Shown here piece by piece: positions 26,325-35,400 of a stretch of 64,000 bases of DNA. This DNA is from Paenibacillus tritici (lineage in GTDB: Bacteria; Bacillota; Bacilli; Paenibacillales; Paenibacillaceae). Within the stretch, counting starts at the first letter, position 1. The number at the start of each line of letters is the position of its first letter. The translations under genes and the position numbers were made by a program. The stretch covers positions 186,001-250,000 of the forward strand of contig NZ_JABMKX010000009.1 in assembly GCF_013204885.1 (NCBI RefSeq). Direction: 5' to 3'. The notes under the pieces are model-generated. The model saw only the letters and a list, made by a program, of their open reading frames with translations, made no database searches and was not told where the DNA came from.

Positions 26325-26471
26325 ATATTGTTGTGATGAACGTGTTAATTTCATTGCAATGTGGGTAATTACTTATTGGTTCAATTACAGAATGTGAGTG
26401 AAGTACAGTAATTATGAAATATTTGTTTATGATCTTAGCAAATATTGTTTAATGACGACTGGAATGTCTCG

Positions 26472-26480
26472 TGCTATACT
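26472..26480 (+). promoter_or_regulatory. Possible distal extended -10 promoter of the S-layer-like gene
   Basis: TGCTATACT is an extended -10 (TGn plus TATACT) with only a poor -35 around 26452. If used, it would give a leader of about 435 nt. The 26325-26690 stretch otherwise holds no gene; it has A- and T-rich tracts near 26568-26605 and no clear riboswitch. Confidence 0.35.
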
Positions 26481-26696
26481 GGTTCCCGTAGCCACCCAAC
26501 ATTAACAATAGTTAGTAGAACATACATATTGTATCTTCTAGTGTACCGGGGCCGGGATACTGCAGGGCAAAAAAAGTTTTTTCCGCCAAAGCGCAACTTT
26601 TTCAAAACTATTGCGTTTAAGGTGTAGAGTCACTTGAACAAGGCAACAGCGGATTCGCTCTTATGGCAGTACGCTTCGCTAAATGGAAAAATTAGC

Positions 26697-26725
26697 TTTA
26701 CGTGACTAGAGGCACATTGTATAAT
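26697..26725 (+). promoter_or_regulatory. Proximal sigma-A promoter of the S-layer-like gene
   Basis: TTTACG (26697-26702), a 17-base spacer and TATAAT (26720-26725). The predicted leader to the ATG at 26923 is about 190 nt. Confidence 0.6.
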
Positions 26726-26922
26726 ACTTAGGTAGAATTAGGAATCTAGTATTACTATGCCTTGAAGCTGTTTACAAGTTTCTGTGATACCCGTCACAGA
26801 CATTATTTATACTTAATCTGCTCAACTCGGGAAAGGGGGTGCTCGACGAAATGAGTGATATGAGCTACACAACTAAAGAAAAATCCCAGTTTATGAAGGT
26901 CCAAGGAGGAGAAAAAAAGGTT

Positions 26923-29712
26923 ATGAAGAAAATTTTATCCGTAGCATTATCTACAGCAATGGCATTCTCGATGTTTGCCTCTGTAGCATTTGGTGAAACA
27001 GCAAAAGCAACTCCACAACAAGCATTTGATGCTTTGGCAGCAAAAGGTATTCTCAATGGGTACCCAGATGGTAAAGCTCACCTTGAAAAAGATCTGACTC
27101 GCGCAGAATTCGCTAAGATCGTTACTAAATTGTTCGGTCTTACTGAAGTAACTGGCAAGTTGTCTTACAAAGATAAAGGTTACACAGCTACTAACTGGGC
27201 TGTTCCTTACATCGAAGCTGTTACTGCAGCTAACCTGATGCAAGGTCAAGATACTGTTAAAGGTATCTTTAACTACAATGGTAAAGTAACAGTTGAAGAA
27301 GTTGCGGCAGTATTGTTCCGCGCTCTGAAGCTGGAACAACCAACTACAACTGATAACAATGCATCTGTATGGGCTAAGGGCTATGCACAAGCAGTTATCA
27401 ACAAGGGCCTGATCGCTCAAACCGTCAACTTCAAAGGCAATGCTACTCGCTCTTTGGTAGTTGAAACAGCTTATGCTGTTGACCAAATCGGTAAAGTTCC
27501 TACATTGACTGTAGCTTCTGCTGAAGCAGTAAGCCCAACCAAAGTAGTTGTAACTTTCTCTGACAAAACAACTGCAAACGTTGAATTGACAACTGCTCTG
27601 GTAGCAGGCGTTGAAACAACAATCAACTTCAAGCACCTTGAAAAGGACTACACTGCAAAAGTAACTCTGCAGGCTCCTAAGGTTGTTTCCGTAACAGCTC
27701 CAAACTCGAAGCAAGTGGTTGTGAAGTTCAATCGCCAGGTTGCTACTGATTCAATCTCTTCTGACGGCAAATTGATTGACGATGTTGTAAAGGTTGTTAA
27801 AGTATCCACAACTGCTAATGTGGTTGACAATGCTGAAGTTGTATTTAACACAGATGGTACTGAAGCTACTCTGACAGTTCCAGGCGAAGTTAATTACCTT
27901 AAGGGTCAATACACAGTAGTTGTAAGTAAAGATGTTAGAACTACAGGGAATGAAGAAATTCCTGCATTCACAGACCTGATCAATGTTGCTGACGTTGTTG
28001 CTCCAACTGTAACTTCTGTCACAGCTGTTGCTAAGTCTACAACTAACAAGGTTTATGTGAAAATGAGTGAACCTGCTAAGCTTTCTGGTCTGATTGCTTA
28101 TGTTAATGGTGCTGCCGCAAGCGTGACTCGCGACACTTATGATTCTTTCGTTCTGACTACTGGTACTTTGACTAGTGGCCAAACATACGATGTGTCCCTG
28201 ACAAACGTTTCTGACTTTGCTGGAAATGTTGCTACTCCAAATCCAGTTAAGACATCTGTAACTGTTTCTTCTGATGTTAATGCTCCTGTAATTAAGAGCG
28301 TAACTCCAGTAGGCGATCGTTATGTTGAAGTAGTATTTGACAAGAAAGTTAGCCGCGATTCTCTCGTAGGTAACGTTCGTTTGTTGGATGCTAATGGCGA
28401 AAGCAAAGGAGTATTCTCCATTGAAAATACTTCTGACAGTGCAACAGTTACATTGAGATCACCACTGGGCTCATTGTCCACTAGCACATTCACCGGTTCT
28501 ATCTTGTTCGGATCGGGTGTTAAGGATACCCTTGGTAATACTCTGGGTACTTCCGTATCCCAAGCTATCACTTTCACTAAGGATACAGTTGCTCCAACAG
28601 TAAGTAGTGTAACTTACTCGAACAGAGGTCTTGTTATCAAGTTCTCCGAGAAGGTACTGTCCCCTGCTGCTGGTAAAACTTTGACCTTGATCAATGATTC
28701 TACTGGTGCTGTTACTACAACTATCGCTTCCGGTAGCGGTGTGCTTTCCAGTGACAAGAAGACTTTGACTTATCAAGTGTCGAAAGAATTCACTGGTGCA
28801 CATACAATTCGTATTCCTGAAGGTCTGGTAACAGATGATTCCTTCACTAAGAATGCACTGGCTGCGACTGTACAGTCCTTGACAGGAGCTTCAGCTTCTA
28901 CGGATGAAAAGGCTCCAGAAGTTTACAACATCACGCATAAAGATAGCACTCTTGCTGATACTACAGTAACAGTATACGTATATGCTAAAGATGCTGGCGG
29001 TCTGAATGTTTCAACTCTGAAAGATGTAAACAGCTACACACTTGACAGCAAAGCGCTGCCAACTGGTGCGTTTGTAACTATTCAGACTCTGTCTGGTTCC
29101 AATACTGCTCCTACTGATGCTGTTGCAGTAGTTGAGTTCCCAGGATCCGGAATTAGTGAGACTAAAGAATACAACTTTGTTGCAAGTGGAATTGCTGACA
29201 CAGCTGGCAATGGTGTATTGGCCTTCACTAAACCAGTTAGTCTGACTGACCGAGTTAAACCGACATTCAAATCAGCTGCAGTTGCTGCTAACGATGGTAA
29301 ATCCCTGATTCTTGAATTCTCTGAAAAAATCAAGAACTTGGTTTCCGACTCTGCTGATGCTGGAACTTTGAGTGCTTCTAACTTCGAGTTCAAGATTAAC
29401 AATGTACTTGTTAGTGACTCTGAAGTAAGCATTGGTAACCGTAATACATCTGGTACAGATGTAAACAAATTCTATGTAACCTTCAATGTTAAAGCAGGCA
29501 AATACCAAGGTGCAGATGTTCTCTTCTTCGGAGAAAGCATTAACTCTAACGGTAGCAACATTGTTGCTTATGTGAAAGATGCTACTGCAGGTAAACTTGA
29601 CCTGAGCGCTAACTATATTAACGAAATTACTGTTAAGGTTAAAGACAGTTCTAAGATCGTTGATATCACTGGTAACCCAATCGTTACTGGTGCTGAACTG
29701 AACGGTAAATAA
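26923..29712 (+). CDS. Probable major S-layer protein (SLH at N-terminus)
   Basis: 929 residues from ATG 26923. The signal peptide is KKILSVALSTAMAFSMFASVAFG. Three SLH repeats follow at about residues 29-72, 78-137 and 142-190 (KDLTRAEFAKIVTKLFGL, KVTVEEVAAVLFRALKL, NATRSLVVETAYAVDQIGK). About 730 residues of repeated Ig-like strands remain (phrases such as APTVTSVTAV, KPTFKSAAVAA). Codons are strongly biased to A- and T-ending forms of the kind used in very highly expressed genes, and this differs sharply from neighbours. An upstream ATG at 26851 with GGGGGTG before it is in frame and would add 24 residues before the signal peptide. The SD AAGGAGGA is 12 bases from 26923, a rather long gap. 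SLH anchoring depends on CsaB-type pyruvylation. Confidence 0.88.
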   Translation: MKKILSVALSTAMAFSMFASVAFGETAKATPQQAFDALAAKGILNGYPDGKAHLEKDLTRAEFAKIVTKLFGLTEVTGKLSYKDKGYTATNWAVPYIEAVTAANLMQGQDTVKGIFNYNGKVTVEEVAAVLFRALKLEQPTTTDNNASVWAKGYAQAVINKGLIAQTVNFKGNATRSLVVETAYAVDQIGKVPTLTVASAEAVSPTKVVVTFSDKTTANVELTTALVAGVETTINFKHLEKDYTAKVTLQAPKVVSVTAPNSKQVVVKFNRQVATDSISSDGKLIDDVVKVVKVSTTANVVDNAEVVFNTDGTEATLTVPGEVNYLKGQYTVVVSKDVRTTGNEEIPAFTDLINVADVVAPTVTSVTAVAKSTTNKVYVKMSEPAKLSGLIAYVNGAAASVTRDTYDSFVLTTGTLTSGQTYDVSLTNVSDFAGNVATPNPVKTSVTVSSDVNAPVIKSVTPVGDRYVEVVFDKKVSRDSLVGNVRLLDANGESKGVFSIENTSDSATVTLRSPLGSLSTSTFTGSILFGSGVKDTLGNTLGTSVSQAITFTKDTVAPTVSSVTYSNRGLVIKFSEKVLSPAAGKTLTLINDSTGAVTTTIASGSGVLSSDKKTLTYQVSKEFTGAHTIRIPEGLVTDDSFTKNALAATVQSLTGASASTDEKAPEVYNITHKDSTLADTTVTVYVYAKDAGGLNVSTLKDVNSYTLDSKALPTGAFVTIQTLSGSNTAPTDAVAVVEFPGSGISETKEYNFVASGIADTAGNGVLAFTKPVSLTDRVKPTFKSAAVAANDGKSLILEFSEKIKNLVSDSADAGTLSASNFEFKINNVLVSDSEVSIGNRNTSGTDVNKFYVTFNVKAGKYQGADVLFFGESINSNGSNIVAYVKDATAGKLDLSANYINEITVKVKDSSKIVDITGNPIVTGAELNGK

Positions 29713-29735
29713 ATTCAGCTTCCTTAACGAAGCAA

Positions 29736-29768
29736 AGAATAGCCTCTTCGGAGGCTATTCTTTTTTTA
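29736..29768 (+). terminator. Intrinsic terminator of the S-layer-like gene
   Basis: AGAATAGCCTC and GAGGCTATTCT pair perfectly around a TTCG tetraloop. Seven T follow. Confidence 0.93.
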
Positions 29769-29802
29769 TAGCCATTTATCTCAATATGAGGAGGAGATAC
29801 AT

Positions 29803-30363
29803 TTGAAGACAGCTTGGAAAGTCACGATTTCTGCGGTGTTAGTAGCGGGTAGCCTGTGGGCAGGCACCATGCTTAATATTACGGCCGAAGGCGCCGGTGT
29901 TGGATCACAGCCAGGGACTGCCGAAGACCCGGTCGTTACCAAGAGCTATGTGGATCAACAGATTCAGAAAGCTCTGGGCGGGAATATTACTGCACCGACA
30001 CAAGCTCCAAGTGCGACTGCCACTAATGCACCTGCTGCCACCACTGCTCCGACCAAAGCGCCAACCCCAGGGACTGCTACAGGGAGTGGAGATGCCAGTG
30101 AAATCGTTGATGTTAAACCTGGACAAACCCTGATTGCCGGGGCGGGTGCAGAATTTATTGTGCGCGCAGGCAAGGCGGTTATTTATTCTCAGGATGCAAA
30201 TGGGGTTGCCGATTTGACAGATGGTGTCGATTTGGCGAATGGTGTAGCTGCGCCTACGAATCATCTGTTATCTTTCCCACGGGATGGCCGTGGAATCGCT
30301 GTACAGAACGGTCAAACGATGAAAATCGTTGTTATGGTCCGTGGTGCATATACTCTCAAATAA
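29803..30363 (+). CDS. Exported protein of unknown function with Thr/Ala/Pro linker
   Basis: 186 residues from TTG 29803, with AGGAGGAG about 8 bases upstream. The N-terminal signal or anchor (VTISAVLVAGSLWAGTML) is followed by an Ala/Thr/Pro-rich linker (about 62-98, repeated APT and TAP steps). A C-terminal compact domain of about 85 residues starts near VDVKPGQTLIAGAGAEFIVRAG and ends VVMVRGAYTLK. There is no SLH domain, sortase signal or enzyme motif. It lies 35 bases behind the S-layer terminator, so read-through expression is possible. I do not recognise the C-terminal domain with confidence. A secreted, linker-tethered small beta domain is all that can be said. Confidence 0.8.
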   Translation: MKTAWKVTISAVLVAGSLWAGTMLNITAEGAGVGSQPGTAEDPVVTKSYVDQQIQKALGGNITAPTQAPSATATNAPAATTAPTKAPTPGTATGSGDASEIVDVKPGQTLIAGAGAEFIVRAGKAVIYSQDANGVADLTDGVDLANGVAAPTNHLLSFPRDGRGIAVQNGQTMKIVVMVRGAYTLK

Positions 30364-30552
30364 GCTACAACCCGTTTATAAGTACACTTCAATCGACATT
30401 TTTCTTTCTATATAAAGAATGCCCTAGATTGGGTCACCCTATACACCGGAACTCATTCCCACAGATGACAAACATTGAGCCGACTCAGGCCTCTGGAATC
30501 CGTACACAATACTACCTGTAATCTTAAAAAAATTCACAGGAGGTGCTGTAAC

Positions 30553-30825
30553 ATGGCACGCACTAATCGCACAGTGGTACCAGAGAGCCGGGCAATGCTG
30601 AAACAAATGCAATATGAGATTGCTTCTGAATTCGGATTATATGGAGCTTCTTACGGTGGTGGGATGGATACGGAGTTTGCGTCTGAACTGGGAACAATAG
30701 GTGGAGCTGGAGCACCTGGAGGAACTCCTTATCTGGGACATCTCAGCTCTAGAGACAATGGATCTGTAGGCGGGGAAATTACAAAGAGGTTGATCAAACA
30801 GGCCGAGCAATCTCTTTTCACATAA
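30553..30825 (+). CDS. Alpha/beta-type small acid-soluble spore protein
   Basis: 90 residues from ATG 30553, with AGGAGG 7 bases upstream. SASPs coat forespore DNA and protect it from UV and heat. Family features: the germination-protease site region TEFASELG (cleavage after the Glu), and the C-terminal YLGHLSSRDNGSVGGEITKRLI. Between the two DNA-binding helices there is a Gly-rich stretch (GTIGGAGAPGGT) longer than in Bacillus SspA or SspB. It is a single gene with its own terminator. No clear sigma-G promoter was found by eye. Confidence 0.93.
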   Translation: MARTNRTVVPESRAMLKQMQYEIASEFGLYGASYGGGMDTEFASELGTIGGAGAPGGTPYLGHLSSRDNGSVGGEITKRLIKQAEQSLFT

Positions 30826-30886
30826 CCTGTCTTCAATTGACAGCACCCGGTAAATAAGATAATATGACCTTTGAGGAAGGCCGTAG

Positions 30887-30918
30887 ACCTTTTCCATTTT
30901 GGAAAAGGTTCGTTTTTT
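30887..30918 (+). terminator. Intrinsic terminator of the SASP gene
   Basis: ACCTTTTCCA and TGGAAAAGGT pair perfectly (loop TTT). A run of T ending at 30918 follows. Confidence 0.85.
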
Positions 30919-30944
30919 GAATAAAACAGGCAATCAGCTATTAT
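30917..30944 (+). promoter_or_regulatory. Possible promoter of metK
   Basis: TTGAAT (30917-30922), a 16-base spacer and TATTAT (30939-30944). The -35 overlaps the end of the SASP terminator T run. No S-box (SAM) riboswitch was seen before metK. Confidence 0.4.
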
Positions 30945-31031
30945 ATTATACTAACTATATTTGGCCTGTTATCTACTAGGGAGCCCCCTTGAATACAGTG
31001 TCAGATTCAACAATATGGGAGGTTGTTGTAT

Positions 31032-32234
31032 ATGTCGATCAAAGGGCGTCATCTGTTTACTTCTGAGTCCGTAACGGAGGGACACCCCGATAAAATCTGT
31101 GATCAGATATCCGACGCGGTACTAGATGCTTTTCTTGCTAACGATCCTAATGCCCGTGTAGCTTGTGAGGTAGCTGTTGCAACAGGTCTCGTGCTTGTAA
31201 TCGGGGAAATTAGCACCAAGTCTGAATATGTGGATATTCCGGCAATTGTACGTAATACGATTAAGGAAATTGGTTATACCCGTGCCAAATTTGGCTTTGA
31301 CTGCGATACCTGCGCTGTGCTTAGTTCTTTGAATGAGCAATCGGCGGACATCGCCCAAGGTGTGAATGCTGCTCTGGAGAACCGTGATCCTGCGTTAGTA
31401 GCAGAAGAGACGGCTAACATCGGTGCCGGTGACCAAGGTCTGATGTTTGGTTTCGCAACCAATGAGACGCCGGAGCTTATGCCGCTTCCCATTGCTTTAT
31501 CGCATCGGATTGCGCGCCGCTTGGCTGAGGTCCGTAAAGATGGAACCCTGAAATACCTCCGTCCGGATGGCAAGACTCAAGTTACGATTGAGTATCAGGA
31601 TGAGAAGCCGGTACGTGTGGATACGATCGTAGTATCTACTCAACATGCCGAAGAAATTACCCTTGAGCAAATTCAGGCAGACATCAAAGAGCATGTCATT
31701 CTTCCGGTTGTTCCAGCCGAACTGCTGGATGAAGCCACTAAATATTTCATTAATCCTACTGGACGCTTTGTCATTGGTGGTCCTCAAGGTGATGCCGGAC
31801 TGACTGGACGCAAGATCATTGTAGATACATATGGCGGTTATGCCCGGCATGGCGGCGGTGCGTTCTCTGGTAAAGATCCGACTAAGGTTGACCGTTCTGC
31901 TGCCTATGCTGCACGTTATGTAGCGAAGAATCTGGTAGCTGCCGGCCTTGCCGATAAGTGCGAGATCCAATTGGCTTATGCCATTGGCGTAGCAACCCCT
32001 GTATCAATCAATGTGGATACTTATGGAACGGGTAAGATCAGTGAGGAGAAGCTGGTTCAACTGATCAGCGACAACTTTGATCTGCGTCCGGCAGGAATCA
32101 TCTCCATGTTGGATCTGCGTAAGCCTATCTACAGACAAACAGCAGCTTATGGTCATTTTGGCCGTACAGATGTGGACCTTCCGTGGGAACGCGTGGATAA
32201 GGCCGATTTGTTGAAAGCCCAAGCGGGCGTTTAA
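31032..32234 (+). CDS. metK: S-adenosylmethionine synthetase
   Basis: 400 residues from ATG 31032 (GGGAGG 9 bases upstream; an in-frame TTG at 31023 is too close to it). Makes SAM from ATP and methionine. Signatures: FTSESVTEGHPDKICDQISDAV, GAGDQGLMFGFA (ATP-binding) and GGGAFSGKDPTKVDRSAAYAARY (phosphate loop). Length and motifs are fully typical. It is flanked by a SASP gene and an SLH protein gene, so it is likely an independent unit with its own terminator. Confidence 0.98.
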   Translation: MSIKGRHLFTSESVTEGHPDKICDQISDAVLDAFLANDPNARVACEVAVATGLVLVIGEISTKSEYVDIPAIVRNTIKEIGYTRAKFGFDCDTCAVLSSLNEQSADIAQGVNAALENRDPALVAEETANIGAGDQGLMFGFATNETPELMPLPIALSHRIARRLAEVRKDGTLKYLRPDGKTQVTIEYQDEKPVRVDTIVVSTQHAEEITLEQIQADIKEHVILPVVPAELLDEATKYFINPTGRFVIGGPQGDAGLTGRKIIVDTYGGYARHGGGAFSGKDPTKVDRSAAYAARYVAKNLVAAGLADKCEIQLAYAIGVATPVSINVDTYGTGKISEEKLVQLISDNFDLRPAGIISMLDLRKPIYRQTAAYGHFGRTDVDLPWERVDKADLLKAQAGV

Positions 32235-32280
32235 AAAGAAAATGTTAGCGCAACGAGCTATTATAATCTAAGCAAAGTAT

Positions 32281-32327
32281 GCCCGTATGGCAGTCCTCAT
32301 GAAGAGGCTGTTATGTGGGCTTTTTTT
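32281..32327 (+). terminator. Intrinsic terminator of metK
   Basis: GCCCGTATGGCAG pairs with CTGTTATGTGGGC through several G-U pairs and encloses an inner CCTC/GAGG stem. Seven T follow. Confidence 0.8.
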
Positions 32328-32450
32328 GTTATGCAGCCCATACCTGTTCACTCAAACGCAATCTTCTAAACTTTGGAAGCCCTTTAGCCGAAATATAACA
32401 GTATACAAATCCAAGAAGTGCTGGAAGGGCTGAAAGGAGTTTTATTAAGA

Positions 32451-35400
32451 ATGAAAAAGAAATTAACAATAGGGACGGCGATAATCATTGCAGGCAATCT
32501 GCTGCTTGGTCTGGGCAGTCCGGCTATCGGTATACATACATCAGCGGTATACGCCGCTTCGGAGTTCGGAATTACCTTTTCTCCAGCGAATGGGGCTGTC
32601 TTTGTAAATGTCGGGGCTTCGCTGGGGCTGAGCTTTGACCGTCAGGTAATCCCGCAAACCGGAAAAATCACGATTACAGACCAGAATGCAGGAACGGTCT
32701 TTACGGACATTGCAATTGGCAGCGCCGGATTGATCGGAAATTCAACAAGCTATGAACTCAAATTAGGTGCGAGTCTGAAGTATGCGCCGTATACAACATA
32801 TAACGTAAGTGTGCCCAAAGGGCTTTTTAAGGACAGTGCAGGCAATGAGTCGGCAGCGGCAAGCTGGAGCTTTACAACCGCCCCGGAGGTTAATCCGGCT
32901 ATTGTAGCAAGCAGTATGTCGCCTGCAGTCAATTCGAGGGTAGAAGCCGGAGGGTTAACCCAATTGAGTATGCAGCTGTCGGGTATCCTTACAGCCGGGG
33001 GAGGCTCCGTCAAGCTGCTCTCTTCCGCGGATAACTCTGTTATTCAGGAGTTTGTGATCAGGGACGGAGAACCTAAGGTAGAACTGAAGAGCAGCGACAC
33101 CTCCACAGCCGTTACACTGACGCTGGCTAATAAGCTTCCGGCAGGCGGCAATTATTATGTACTAGTCGATGCTTATGCGTTCAGAGACGCGAATAATAAG
33201 ACCTATCAGGGTATCTCAAGCGGTAGCGGCTGGAGCTTCTCTACGACCGGCAACGGCACGATCTCAGCATCCACAGCCCCGGCTAACGCATCTTTTGGCG
33301 CATCGGCCAGCGGGGCGCTTAAGCTGTATTTCGACCGCCCGATGAGTCCGGCCTCCGGTGCTATTTCTGTATCTCCAGGCACACAGGCTGACTCCAGAAC
33401 GAGATGGCTGAACGTCAACTCAACGAACGTCACCGGTGGAGGAAGCTCCACGATTACATTGTTGCCAGCGTCCGCAGCTTCACCGCTACTAAGCGGTACG
33501 TTATATACAGTTACCATCCCACAGGGGGCTTTTTATGATCAGGATGGTCATGTTTTTCCGGCATCAGGCCCGTATTCCTGGACGTTCACCACAGCGTCAT
33601 TAACAAGTCTGTCTGTAGCTTCATTATCGCCAGCAGACCGCAGCGAGTCGGTTGACATCTCCAGGCCGATTGTACTCAGCTTTAACCGGGAGGCTGTCTA
33701 TAACAGCACTGTCACAAGCGGGGTTGTTCTATACAAAAGCAATGGATCAACGGTGACGGCGAGCGTACAGCAAGGTGCCTCTGCCAAGGAATTCATCATT
33801 AAACCTGCCGCAGCATTGGAATCAGATACGATCTACTATATAGATGTCGCCAAGGGGGCATTCACGGATGCCGCAGACCCCAGTATGCAATATGAGGGAT
33901 TAAGCGGCACCAAATCCTGGAGCTTCCGCACTGTAGCTATAGATAAAACAGCCCCGTCGCTTACGGGAGCAGGGCTGGAGAACAACCGGACGATCCGCCT
34001 GAGGTATAATGAAGCGCTTAATGCTTCTGTGGCTTTGCTGGCCTCCAGCTTTGGGGTAACCGTAAATGAGGAGGCCCGGAACATTGAAAGTGCCTATATT
34101 CAAGGAGACAGTGTATATGTAGTAATTAGCACAGGTATTGCTGTAGGCCAGAATGTGAAAATCAGCTATACCGGCGGTGTGCGGACGATTCAGGATACGA
34201 GCGGGAATGCTGCCGCTACGTTCTCCGGACAGCAGATAACGAATACTATAGAATCGGCTCTTCCTACGCCCAAAGAAGGCAGAATTACAGGCAGAACAGT
34301 GACCTTGACCTTCAATGACTCACTCAAAACGGTGTCTCCTCATGCGTATGATCAGTTCGTAGTTACGACTGACGGTTATTCGCTGGGGGTCAATTCCATC
34401 AGCTCCAGCGGCAACACTTTATATTTAACTGTAGGTTCTGAGGTGGGGAATTCGGAGTCGGTACGGGTATCGTACTATGCCGGTTCTTATCCTCTGGTTA
34501 GCTCGCTCGGGCAGAATATTGCGAATTTCAATGATTTTAATATCCGCAACACTAGGGATAACGTGCCACCGGTGTTTCAGAATGCGACAGGAGCAGGCAA
34601 TAAGATAATCCTGAATTATAACGAAGGTCTGTCAACAGTCAATTTGCCGATGAATAGTCAATTCTCAGTGCTGGTTGGAGGCAAACCAAACTATGTTACA
34701 AACGTTGCGGTTAATGGTACGCAGGCAACATTGACACTTCAAAGTGCTTTGCCGCTTAGCGGAGCGGTTACGGTATCTTATGTTCCAGGTACTCTTGGAC
34801 TCAGTGATTTAAATGGAAATCGTGCAGCTTATGTTGATCTTCAGCCGGTATCCGTTACTTCTTCCACGCTAGTATCTGAGATTAGCGCAGCAACGGTGAA
34901 CGGGAATGAACTTAATGTTACCTTCAATAAGAGCATGCAATCTTCATCGAAATTATTTGTCAATCAGTTTGGAGTGAAGGCGGATGGAAGCAGCATTGGA
35001 GTTCAGGATTTCAGCTTGTCGGGAACTCTTTTAAAGATTAATCTCTCACAAGCAGTGACAGCTGGGCAAAAAGTTGACTTGTCTTACCTGTCTGGTGCGG
35101 GAATGATTACAGACACGAATGGGAATTCACTTCCCTCGTTCAACTCATTAACAGTTCAGAATCTGACAAATAGCACATCCGAGAATGGAAGCCGTCCATC
35201 CTATCTGGGAAGTCTGGCAGCCAGTGAATTTGGTAAGGAGTATCCGTTGCTGAAGAGTGATTCTGCGCTTGCTGTTTCAGATCTGTCTGTCTATAAACAG
35301 GCTGTTAAAAGATATGATCTGACCGCAGAGCGTGTGGCCTCCAGTTATCAATATCTGAAGCTTGCGGGTATGAACGAGCTGGCATTTGAGGTTCCTGCTA

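Noticed and set aside
26445..26627. 60-residue frame upstream of the S-layer gene
   Set aside because: It lies in A/T-rich promoter DNA and lacks a ribosome-binding site.
30930..31031. SAM (S-box) riboswitch before metK
   Set aside because: The short gap contains no S-box core or the usual four-stem layout; the only hairpin is the SASP terminator.
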